Shown: in pieces, positions 7,501 to 14,100 of the stretch
Position numbering within the stretch: the first letter of the stretch is position 1
Layout of the letters: each line of letters opens with the position of its first letter
Assembly (NCBI GenBank): GCA_030642025.1
Contig: DAOWOO010000004.1
Coordinates: forward strand, 1 to 14,700
Direction: 5' to 3'
From: Candidatus Zixiibacteriota bacterium
Lineage (GTDB): Bacteria > Zixibacteria > MSB-5A5 > GN15 > PGXB01
Length of the DNA stretch: 14,700 bases
The notes under the pieces: model-generated
Told to the model about the DNA's origin: nothing
Seen by the model: only the letters and a program-made list of their open reading frames with translations
Databases searched by the model: none
Translations under genes and position numbers: made by a program

Positions 7501-9261
7501 GATACGGTGCGGATACCCTGGTGCGAAGACGACGAAGGTACTATCTGTATAGACGGTATTTTCGCCACCGATCCCGAGGGCGATCCGATAACATTGTCTC
7601 TTTGCAGTAGTGAGGGGCTGTTTGAGTTGACCGGGGATGACAGTGGCCAGGTTTGCTTCACACCGCAGGCTTACGACACGACATATACATTCTGCATGTC
7701 AGCGGCTGACTGGTGCCAGGAGGTCATGGATACTTTTCATGTAAACCTCTATCCATCGGCAGTCTGCTCGGTATGTGTCGTGGTTTCCATCGAGACCGAT
7801 ACCTGTTATAATGTCGGACAGCGGATTCCGGTGAATATAAAAGTCCAGACTAATGACCCTATCGCCGGTTTTGACCTGCTTATTAAATACGACGAATCGG
7901 TCACAGACCTCTATGCCGTGACTCAGGGTGATGCTATCGACGAATGGGAATCATTTAGTTTCCGGAGAGGTGCGTCAGCCGGCTGTCCCAGTTGTCCGGA
8001 TGGAGTTGTCCATATTGTCGGCATCGCCGATATTAATAATTCTACCCATCCACCAGAGGAACAGTTGACACCCAATGGTATCCTGGCCCGACTGACCATG
8101 CAAATTGCCAATAACCAGAGCCTGGGCGGAATGTATATACCAATGAGTTTCCTCTGGCTTGACTGCACAGATAACAGTCCCTCGGATTTAACCGGTATGA
8201 AGCAGTATGTTGATTTAAGGATATACAATTCATATGGCTATCTCAAATGGGAAGAATTTGATGAGGTTCATTACCCCGAATCAAGCCGACCGGCATATCT
8301 GGGCACTCCTGATAGCTGTATGGTGGGCGACAAGGTTACCCCGGTACGCTGTGTTGAATTCTACGATGGCAGTATCTGCGTGATTCATCCCGATGATATC
8401 GACGCCCGAGGTGATGTAAATCTCAACGGTATTGCTTATGAAATCGCCGATGCCGTGGTGTTGACCAACTTCTTCATTTACGGTTTCGATGCCTTTACGG
8501 TAAACATTGCCGGACAGACGGCGGCGTCGGATGTCAATGCCGACGGCATGGCGCTGACGATTGCCGATCTGGTTTATCTTATACGCGTTATCACCGGTGA
8601 CGCCGACCCGCTGCCGAAACTGACTCCATACGAAAGCCCGGTCGCTCTTGGAACGATTATTGATGGCGACAAGTTATCGCTTTCATTAAGAACGCAGTAT
8701 GATGTTGGAGCCGGACTGCTGATCTTCGAGCATGACGGCATTAACCCGGAAATGCTGCGATTGGATGATGCTCCGCCGGGAATGGAGATGATATATTCGG
8801 TAACTGAGCGAGAAATTCGCATCCTGTTCTACAGTATGGAAAAAGGCGTCAAGCTGGACGCCGGCGAGTTCAACCTGCTTAATATGACTTATTCAGGAGA
8901 TGGCTCGATACGGCTGATTGAAGCTGAACTGGCCGGATACTACGGACGTGTCCTTAAAACCGATATTAACGATGCCATGGTACCGACCGAGTTCACAGTG
9001 GCGCAGAATTATCCCAACCCGTTTAATCCGTCAACCACGATTGAGATGGCCCTGCCGCAGGCCGGGCAATGGAGCCTGAATATATACAATGTCACCGGTC
9101 AGCTGGTACGGCGCTTCAACGGTGAGAACAGGGCGGGTAGGGTAGCCATTTACTGGGATGGCTGTAATGAAGCTGGTGGCCAGGTGGCTTCCGGCATATA
9201 TCTTTATAAAGCTGAGTTCGATGAGCATGTCATCAGTAAGAAAATGATAATGCTGAAATAA
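1558..9261 (+). CDS. Giant secreted Cys-rich repeat protein with cohesin/dockerin-like modules and T9SS-type sorting domain
   Basis: A 2567-residue exported protein. The start is supported by GGAGG at 1549-1553 and a signal peptide at residues 1-27 (basic start, hydrophobic core, A-E-A end). After a Cys/Pro linker, residues 69-2067 hold 23 tandem repeats of about 87 residues. They look like beta-sandwich (Ig/cadherin/HYR-like) domains built around L-C-E-P-E-E-I-C, I-C-F-T-P and D-E-C-G. Residues about 2073-2225 resemble a cohesin module (V-G-Q-R-I-P-V, then A-G-F-D-L-L-I-K-Y-D). Residues 2286-2298 and 2325-2337 are dockerin-like calcium loops (D-V-N-x-[ND]-G...I-A-D), each with one residue more than the usual 12. 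Residues about 2350-2475 are beta-rich and again cohesin-like, more weakly. Residues about 2478-2567 carry Y-P-N-P-F-N-P-S-T-T-I and end in K-M-I-M-L-K, typical of Por/T9SS type A C-terminal sorting domains. The gene has its own promoter and terminator, so it is probably monocistronic. The likely location is the cell surface or outside the cell. A role as adhesin, fibre or scaffold is inference; no catalytic domain is visible. Confidence 0.88.
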   Translation: MREFRLLITVVCTLTFIAFAIPLHAEALGDIKSGATSAQIPTDDLSADPGDNDVAVPPLASPCENCPPNTPPYFENCGDQDTFYICLGETIYDTIVVLDDNPDQEITITRSYGPGIFISTPSISPAYAYYEYTPDIEGVFSITYTAVDSEGASDQLVRVYVIGEDEAPVIITNYPDLTKCWIGMRIDFQLLTDENFSDPIDWQVIEGDATITSSGLLSFFAYDDGAYCFTIEASGICGADTAEVCLNTVDNDPPEIISSDTTYYLCEPEEICFDIEAYDPENDTLTITQIAGPGIFTRLDNTHGRTCFTPENVDSADYTFIYEVADSCRGGVYKCSTCPPGPRDTVVITVVMGQMFTLECPGDSAVFLCEETTIGFPIGGVPADAQLTLTPAEAWINNTKDTVFILADRTMHEIIKLVVESDCGKDSCEFTLNAEMNQPPVVTLGGDIERFLCEPEEICIDILDFFDVNDNIIDTIISPEGAVFDNINGRICFTPTESGEYAVILKAVDECQAEAISSATVTVQFNSPPQVFAPDTSIFLCDLPVMPICISDSIYDPDDNISFIEVTGEGDYSNGYICFTPQAEGTIEFITHVIDECGVEVFHTTQVEIILNTPPSINKPDDFTIFQCEWAEICFTVTFDDIDDNFVMASVSAPASYNPQDNLVCFTPDGPGVYEIEITALDECTSVVDTLKVTVETGTAAVIECPTDPIYENLCGAGRICYDLPITPDHAVINIEGGTGNAIYENGQLCFDVETSGIYEFTVTAEAECGGDECVLTFDVTVDEAPYVECPNDTAVTLCDLGVVCLPITIEPENAVILIEPYGILDNGNICFFADESEVHEITVTATTECGQTSCTFTVDVHMNELPIVSTEDVSYFDCFSETEHAFAITATDAEDDDLIFALLSPYGSINSETGEITFIPDTAGVYCFDIEVSDDCGTVPGTVCATVEFNHDPVVVSAPDTTVTSCVAAEVCFEVDVSDEDDNIASIKIINYENAVYNEGTVCFVPSGSGTYTIITRATDECGAYDEDTTVVTVEIGDVFTLECPGDQLLFICEPDTLCFNIGGIPTGAAVDIFPPSAWFDYETNSVCFYTNCSVQKNLKVVVEGECIKDSCMFTVDVTLNFAPLVIMAPDTSLILCEPEEIAIPVAIGDLNYNIDTVIVSEGATYNMITGMIYFTPTQTDNYMIIVRVIDECLAYDDDTTLVSVVINAPPVVTMPDEADFFLCELTEVCFDQVTIFDDNDAIIDYEVSPFGTYDPQSGRVCFLPPDSGIYEIVLTVTDHCGATDSDTTVVHVGLNSAPVVISAPDSSLTICESAEICFPLTYDDIDGNIESVSITEGGSFANDTICFIADEQRTYEIITMVTDICGAVGVDTTVIHVTLNSPPVITSQDDFEVSLCEFETICVSIESYSDVDGNINSIVPNVGTYNPQTDSVCFLPDTVGVYTIITTITDTCETSGVDTTLVTVTMGPVAEIDCPDPTSFFLCQPEIVCVDLPIYPADAVVTVPDGVTYENGQLCFNATESGTFPVNVLASAECGDDECTVIFEIEIGESAQLTCPDDTAVFLCEPIQICRTIGVAPPEAVVSVSDFATYDNGEVCFTPDTAGHYLIDVSASAECGDDVCNFAVDVVFNSTPTVNAGEDTSYFQCVFEEICRKVTLADIDNNIDHVTVTLHSTGEPFGIFNLADSTVCFTPPDVGIYCLDITVYDECGESAVDDICIEITTGEVAEIECAAEPYEYHLCTPEDICIPLIVTPETAEVSVSFGNYANNEICFTADTAGVYVIEAIAEEACGSDTCEVVVNIIFDDYAEIICPDLPTSVTLCEPDSVFVPLVINPVSANVSVSPEGMYDFSRHVLGFEADTGGVYMLTVIAEAPCGADTCLIEIDVSIIGIPEITCPDDIDTMVCIPETSEICVPVIIEGADFTVEVLPTGIFSGNEVCVPINGPDTYTITVTASSICGSNECTFDLVVRENLAPELVVPADTVRIPWCEDDEGTICIDGIFATDPEGDPITLSLCSSEGLFELTGDDSGQVCFTPQAYDTTYTFCMSAADWCQEVMDTFHVNLYPSAVCSVCVVVSIETDTCYNVGQRIPVNIKVQTNDPIAGFDLLIKYDESVTDLYAVTQGDAIDEWESFSFRRGASAGCPSCPDGVVHIVGIADINNSTHPPEEQLTPNGILARLTMQIANNQSLGGMYIPMSFLWLDCTDNSPSDLTGMKQYVDLRIYNSYGYLKWEEFDEVHYPESSRPAYLGTPDSCMVGDKVTPVRCVEFYDGSICVIHPDDIDARGDVNLNGIAYEIADAVVLTNFFIYGFDAFTVNIAGQTAASDVNADGMALTIADLVYLIRVITGDADPLPKLTPYESPVALGTIIDGDKLSLSLRTQYDVGAGLLIFEHDGINPEMLRLDDAPPGMEMIYSVTEREIRILFYSMEKGVKLDAGEFNLLNMTYSGDGSIRLIEAELAGYYGRVLKTDINDAMVPTEFTVAQNYPNPFNPSTTIEMALPQAGQWSLNIYNVTGQLVRRFNGENRAGRVAIYWDGCNEAGGQVASGIYLYKAEFDEHVISKKMIMLK
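2308..4410 (+). repeat. Repeat block 1 (units 3-10)
   Basis: Residues 251-951, class order A-B-A-A-A-B-B-A. Unit 4 is the B variant with F-T-L-E-C-P-G-D and an A-W dipeptide. Unit 10 carries an extra cysteine pair (V-Y-C and T-V-C). The same order and the same variants recur in the following block. Unit boundaries are by eye. Confidence 0.7.
4411..6729 (+). repeat. Repeat block 2 (units 11-19), apparent copy of block 1
   Basis: Residues 952-1724, class order A-B-A-A-A-A-B-B-A, i.e. block 1 plus one additional A unit (unit 14 has no clear counterpart). Pairings seen by eye: 4 with 12 (F-T-L-E-C-P-G-D, A-W, K-D-S-C), 5 with 13 (S-E-G-A or P-E-G-A, then F-T-P-T), 7 with 16 (Y-N-P-Q), 8 with 17 (Y-E-N-G-Q-L-C-F), 9 with 18 (D-T-A-V-x-L-C), 10 with 19 (S-Y-F-x-C and [VI]-Y-C-x-D-I). 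Confidence 0.65.
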
Positions 9262-9289
9262 ATTAATCCCCGCTTTATTCCTTCAAAAG

Positions 9290-9324
9290 GTCGGCCGGAC
9301 TCACATTCGGCCGGCTTTTTATTT
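9290..9324 (+). terminator. Terminator between converging genes, probably bidirectional
   Basis: A 10-bp stem pairs 9290-9299 with 9306-9315 (two G-U wobbles) around the loop CTCACA. It is followed by TTTTT at 9316-9320 and ATTT. It lies 28 bases after the stop of the giant gene. Read on the minus strand the same hairpin follows the stop of rlmH and runs into CCTTTTG, a weaker U-tract, so it may end both transcripts. Confidence 0.85.
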
Positions 9325-9789
9325 GTGGTATTTTTCGCCGGAAATAATAGAAAAGGCGCGGTACAACTGCTCCAGCAGAACCGGGCGGATAAGCTGGTGC
9401 GACATTGTCATAGGGGAGAGGGAGAGGATGTCCCGGCTTTTTTTCAGGATGCTTTTGTCAATTCCATAGGCGCCGCCGATTATGAATTCACAACTGCCAT
9501 GACCTGCATTCATCAGGCCCGAGATGTACTTTGCAAATTGCATAGAGTCAACTCGAGTGCCTCTGTCTGACAATGAAATTGCGGGGCCGGAACCGAGATG
9601 TTTTTCAATTAACGGCGCCTCCCGTCGGAGCACCTCCGGGGCGTCGATACTTTTTGTTTTTTTTATTTTCCGGGTATAAATGATCGATACCGAGGCATGT
9701 TTTTTAATTAGCTTCAGATAGTGAGCGATGCCGTCATTAACCCATGCCTCTTTATTTTTGCCGACTGCTATAATTCTGATTTTAAACAT
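9319..9789 (-). CDS. rlmH: 23S rRNA (pseudouridine1915-N3)-methyltransferase RlmH
   Basis: A 156-residue SPOUT-class methyltransferase of normal family length. RlmH uses S-adenosylmethionine to methylate N3 of pseudouridine 1915 in helix 69 of 23S rRNA, acting as a dimer on the assembled ribosome. Visible signatures are the SAM-binding knot stretch I-I-G-G-A-Y-G (103-109), the S-L-S-x-M-T-x-x-H-Q-L-x-R segment (123-135), L-L-E-Q-L-Y-R-A (138-145) and the terminal G-E-K-Y-H-K (151-156). I chose the ATG at 9789; a TTG one codon upstream is in frame but less likely. That ATG overlaps the yjbQ stop as TGATG, and no strong Shine-Dalgarno is present, so translation is probably coupled to yjbQ. It is the last gene of the minus-strand cluster. 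Its TAA lies in the T-run of the shared terminator. Confidence 0.96.
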   Translation of the reverse strand: MFKIRIIAVGKNKEAWVNDGIAHYLKLIKKHASVSIIYTRKIKKTKSIDAPEVLRREAPLIEKHLGSGPAISLSDRGTRVDSMQFAKYISGLMNAGHGSCEFIIGGAYGIDKSILKKSRDILSLSPMTMSHQLIRPVLLEQLYRAFSIISGEKYHK

Positions 9790-10187
9790 CAACCACTGAC
9801 AGATTTTATGTATAATCGACGGCTGCGCGGACCGTCATACTCGCAGAAATATATTGCCTGCCAGGTACCCAGAACCAGTCGGCCGCCGGATACTATTACC
9901 TGGAGTGACGGGCCGGTCAGTGATGATTTGATATGCGCGTCGGAGTTGCCCTCGGCGTGTTGGTAGCCGTCCCGCTGAGGGAATTCACGGCGCAGTTTAT
10001 CGAGAATGTCCCGCTTTACCGTAGGATCGGCGTTCTCGTTAATTGTTACCGCCGCCGTGGTGTGAGGGACAAACAGCGTTATCACCCCTTCGTCAAGACC
10101 GTGCTTCTGCACGAAATCGGCGATAACCGACGTTATATCGAGCAGTTCTTCACGATGATGCGTTTTGACTGAAACTTCCTCAAGCAT
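9789..10187 (-). CDS. yjbQ: YjbQ/UPF0047 family protein
   Basis: A 132-residue protein of the YjbQ (UPF0047) family, small proteins for which a weak thiamine-phosphate-synthase-like activity has been proposed in E. coli; the physiological role is unsettled. Family signatures are P-H-T-T-A-A-V-T-I-N-E-N-A-D-P (41-55), H-A-E-G-N-S-D-A-H-I-K-S-S-L-T-G (77-92) and L-G-T-W-Q-A-I-Y-F-C-E-Y-D-G-P-R (106-121). His42, His77 and His86 are good candidates for the conserved polar site. The ATG at 10187 is chosen because GGAGG lies nine bases upstream (10201-10197) and it gives the family's usual length; a longer reading to 10325 would run through ftsY coding sequence. It overlaps the ftsY end by eight bases and the rlmH start by one, so it sits in the middle of a coupled series. 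Confidence 0.92.
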   Translation of the reverse strand: MLEEVSVKTHHREELLDITSVIADFVQKHGLDEGVITLFVPHTTAAVTINENADPTVKRDILDKLRREFPQRDGYQHAEGNSDAHIKSSLTGPSLQVIVSGGRLVLGTWQAIYFCEYDGPRSRRLYIKSVSG

Positions 10188-11097
10188 TGAATAATGCCTC
10201 CGCATAACTATCGGCATCGAACAGTTGTAAATCCTCGATAGCCTCGCCGATCCCGATGAATTCAACTGGCACCGACAACTCCTCGGATATGGCCACGATA
10301 ACCCCACCCTTGGCGGTACCGTCAAGCTTGGTAACTACCAGGCCGTCGCACCCAACCGCCTCCATGAAGATTTTCACCTGAGAGAGGGCGTTCTGGCCGG
10401 TGTTGCCATCAATTACCAGATGCGCCTGAATCTGTTTGGCAGGTACCACTTTCTCGGCAACACGGCGGATTTTTTTAAGCTCTTCCATAAGGTTAGCTTT
10501 GGTGTGAAGCCGACCGGCGGTATCAATAAGAAGAATATCAACACCCCGGGATTTGGCTGCGGATACGGCATCAAAGGCGATTGCGGCTGGGTCGGCCCCA
10601 GTCTGGGCGCGGATAATATCCACGCCTGACCGCTCCGCCCAGATTTCAAGCTGCTCCACGGCGGCCGCCCGGAAAGTATCGCAGGCGGCAATCATGACTT
10701 TACGGCCGGTTTTCTTGAAATAATGAGCCAGTTTGCCAACCGTGGTGGTTTTGCCGCTTCCGTTGACTCCGGTGATCAGCCACACCATAGGCCGAGAGGC
10801 CGGATCAAAGACAATATCCCGTTTGTTCTTCTGCAGGATACCGGAAATGTCTGTTTTAAGAAGAGAAACCACATCCTCGTTTTCCGCCGTTTTCTCGCGT
10901 GCGGCTGTTTCACGAAGATTCTCCACGATCTTTTCGGTGGCGGATACCCCTATATCCGATTTTAACAGTAGTTCTTCAAGTTCATCCAGCAGGTCGTCAT
11001 CGATTTTCCTGCCGGTAAAGACCTGCGAGATCTTTCCAAATATGGAATCGCGGGTCTTGGTCAGCGATTCTTTCAGTTTTCTGAGTTTGGATATCAT
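10180..11097 (-). CDS. ftsY: Signal recognition particle receptor FtsY
   Basis: A 305-residue SRP receptor GTPase that pairs with Ffh at the inner membrane to deliver nascent membrane proteins to the translocon. The N domain is at about 1-100 (D-E-L-E-E-L-L-L-K-S-D-I-G near 38-50). The G domain contains G-V-N-G-S-G-K-T-T (110-118), D-T-F-R-A-A-A-V-E-Q-L (140-150), D-T-A-G-R (192-196), T-K-L-D-G-T-A-K-G-G (256-265) and G-I-G-E (282-285). The acidic A domain of enterobacterial FtsY is absent, as is common elsewhere; the short basic N-terminal helix is the likely membrane contact. The ATG at 11097 lies 14 bases after the smc stop with only a weak Shine-Dalgarno, which suggests coupling to smc. 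An smc-ftsY pair is a familiar arrangement, best known from Firmicutes. Confidence 0.97.
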   Translation of the reverse strand: MISKLRKLKESLTKTRDSIFGKISQVFTGRKIDDDLLDELEELLLKSDIGVSATEKIVENLRETAAREKTAENEDVVSLLKTDISGILQKNKRDIVFDPASRPMVWLITGVNGSGKTTTVGKLAHYFKKTGRKVMIAACDTFRAAAVEQLEIWAERSGVDIIRAQTGADPAAIAFDAVSAAKSRGVDILLIDTAGRLHTKANLMEELKKIRRVAEKVVPAKQIQAHLVIDGNTGQNALSQVKIFMEAVGCDGLVVTKLDGTAKGGVIVAISEELSVPVEFIGIGEAIEDLQLFDADSYAEALFNA

Positions 11098-11111
11098 AAA
11101 GATGCGGTTTC

Positions 11112-14100
11112 TCAGTCGGATTTCTGCTTGATATTTTGTTCTATGTTGATTTTAGGGGTAATACGTTCCTTTACAGCCTCAGGTATTTCGATATCGGAAA
11201 CGTCGGGAGCATAATCGGTTTTAACAAGCGATGTATCTATTACGCCTTCATCAGTATCTTCCTGGAAGCGAACGGAGACTAACTTGGAAATACCCGGCTG
11301 TTCCATGGTGATGCCGTACATATTATCCGCTGCCTCCATGGTGATCTTATTATGAGTGATAATAATAAACTGGGTTTGGTCCGAGAAGGTTTTGATAATT
11401 TTCAGAAAACGGTGGATATTTGCATCATCAAGAGGGGCGTCGATCTCATCGAGGACGCAAAATGGCGACGGCTTGACCAGGTAGATCGCGAACAGAAGCG
11501 ATATGGCCGTGAGGGCGCGTTCGCCCCCGGACATCTGGGTGATGGACAAAAGTTTCTTACCCCGCGGCCGCGCGGTTATTTCGATGGGGGATTCTAGCGG
11601 ATCCTCATCACTTACCAGATGGATGTTGCAATCTCCGCCGGCAAACAGTTCGGCAAAAACTTTCTGGAAGTTTTCTCGCACTTTTTCAAAAGTCTCCAGA
11701 AATAGATTACGGGCGGTAGTGTTGATTTTGGTGATAGTTGACTGGAGAGTCGACTTGGCCTGCATAAGGTCGTTAATTTGCGCGGAAAGGAATTCCTGGC
11801 GTTCTTTGGCAGTATCGTACTCATCGAGCGCCAGAAGGTTAACCGCGCCGAAAGTTTTAATTTGCTCCCTGATTTCCCGCATTCTCGCCCTTCGCTGATC
11901 GGGCGGAATGCTCATATCGGGAATCTTTGCCTGTACTTCATTAAGATCAATCTCATACTCATCGCGGATTTTGGTTGTAATGGATCGGGTGTCGGAATCG
12001 ATCTCAGCCAGCCGCAATTCAGTCTCGTGAAGCTTGGCACCGGTTTCCTCTCGCTCCTGACGCAGGACCTTAATTCTTCTTTCACGCTCATTAAGGCTGT
12101 CCTGGAGACTGGCCTGGGATTGTCGGTGACCGGTCTGTTCATCGGACATCTGTGCCCTGGCGTCAAAAATGCTCTTTAAATCTTTTTCGAGTGCGAGTGT
12201 TTTTTCATCGGTAACCCTGATGTCCTCTTCGGCGGTCATGATTTCAATCGATTTCGTCTTGATTCCGGAGTCGATTTCATAAATCAGTTCCCGGACATGT
12301 TTCAACTGGCTTTCACGCTGTTCTTTTTGACTTCGCTGTTCAACCATCCTGATCTGTAGCTGCGAGGCGCGCTCCGCCGCAGTTTCGGACTCCTGCTCAA
12401 GGTCGGAAATGCGAGCGTCGGATGAGGCTGCCGTTTTCAGCAATTTTTCTTTCTCCCGCGCCAGTTGATCGTAGTTAAGATTAAGGTCATACTGTCGGCT
12501 TTTCAGCGCTTCCAATTTCCCGGAAAGGATGCGCCGCTCGTTTTCGATCCGTCCGATATCCCGGCATATCTCCTCCAGTTTGAACTCGTTGGAGTCGAAT
12601 TCTTTTTGCGTTAACGACTGTTCCTGGGTAAGAGAACTCAGCAAGGTCGTTGTTTCAAGCAATTCCGACTGTAACGCGCCCAAGCGAGCAGTTGTATGAT
12701 TCTTTGATTCCTTGAGCCTGTTCAATTCTGTAGCCATGCGTTCAATAGCGCGCTCTTCCTCGGCAACCTTTTCCTTTCGTCCGAATAGTGGTATCTCATC
12801 TCTGGAACCACCGGTAATTATGGCTATATTATGATAAGCTGTGCCACTGGTGCTGACGGCGGCAAAGAAGGGCGGCAATTGTTCGAGAATGGCTTCGGCC
12901 GCATCAGGCTTTATTACCGCTGTCCTTGACAGAAGCATTTTCGCCAGTATCGATAAGTCATCGGGAATTTCGACCATATTATCCGCCCACCCGATAAAGC
13001 CTTCATGCTGAATATCCGGGCGGATAGTCTCGGTTTCGCGCGCCGATTCCAGAATCATGAATCCGGCTTTGCCTTTGCTTTCCGATTCAAGAAAGGCGAT
13101 CGCCTGGTCGGCGGTGTTTCGGTCTCGACAGATTACAAACCCGGCCATCTCGCCCAGGGCGGCTTCAATGGCCTGCTCATACCCCGGCTTCGGCTTGAAA
13201 CTGTCAGCCACAGTGCTGATCAAACCCGGCCAGCGATCCTTAAATTCCAGAAGGGGAGCTACGCCGGAACTGTAACCTTCATACTGGGTTATCATTTCAT
13301 TTAGCAGATGATGACGAGCCTCGGCCGCCTCCAGCGACGCCGAGATATCGAATATTTTACCCGAAAATTCGTCGATCTGATTATCCAGAGCATCGGCCTC
13401 ATTCGTCAATGATGTTTTTCTGTCGGTGGATTCCTTTAATTTCCGTTCTATGTCGGACAGGTTCTCCTTCAGCGAGCCAAGGATTGCCGTCAGGCCTTTT
13501 TTCCTTTCTCCGGCGGCTGAAAGTTGTTCATCCATTTCAGTGATTTTTATATTGGTTTCGCTTTCCTGCTCTTTCAGATTGGTGTCGTCTGTTTTTTCCG
13601 CGGAAAGGCATCTCTCCAGTGAGAGAAACTTTTGATTCAAATCAACGCGAATACGGCGCGCCTCAAGAACACGCTCATCAGCGGTGGCAAGGGCCGTTTC
13701 ACGGACCGAGACTTCGCTGTTCATGGACTCCAACCCTTGCTCAAGCTTATCAAGCTCAGTTTTGATCTCATCAACCTGATCGGTCAGCAGTTCTCTGCGT
13801 TTGCGGTAAGCTTCAATATCAACCAGGTTTTTTTCTTTCAGGCGGTGTCCATTGTCCCGGCGTTCCCGGCCGACATTGATTTCCGTTTCGATATTATGCG
13901 CCTGTTCGGACTTTTCATAGATATGTTTAGAAATGTCCGTCAGGTTGCGGTCCAGATCGGTCAACCGCTTGCGTTCCTCTTCCTGGTCGGCGGAAAATGA
14001 ATCGATTTCGGTATCATGTTGAGCGCGGATATCAACCATAGAATCCTTCTTGGATATTAGCTCGCGCCGTTCCTCCATAAGCTCATCCATAGCCAACTTG

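Larger units (their letters stand above)
1762..7758 (+). repeat. 23 tandem protein repeats of about 87 residues, two classes
   Basis: Unit starts (residue): 69, 165, 251, 355, 438, 527, 613, 699, 784, 865, 952, 1040, 1123, 1210, 1298, 1383, 1470, 1551, 1632, 1725, 1806, 1891, 1973. Class A units (1, 2, 3, 5, 6, 7, 10, 11, 13-16, 19, 23) open with a P-P-V-V-like strand. Most carry an acidic D-x-D-[DGN]-N-I motif and end with D-E-C followed by D-T-T-x-V. Class B units (4, 8, 9, 12, 17, 18, 20-22) open with x-E-C-P-x-D, replace the acidic motif with P-x-x-A-V and end with A-E-C-G-x-D-x-C. Core cysteines number four in A and six in B. Units are clearly diverged at the DNA level, so most duplications are old, although adjacent units 17 and 18 share an identical run of about 20 bases. 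Confidence 0.85.

Noticed and set aside
1762..7758. CRISPR-like or recent DNA repeat array
   Set aside because: The periodicity is about 260 bases and conserved at the protein level only. There are no identical short repeats with unique spacers.
10188..10325. Longer N-terminus for YjbQ
   Set aside because: The additional 46 residues lie antiphase within ftsY coding sequence, exceed the family length and lack family character. The ATG at 10187 has GGAGG nine bases upstream.
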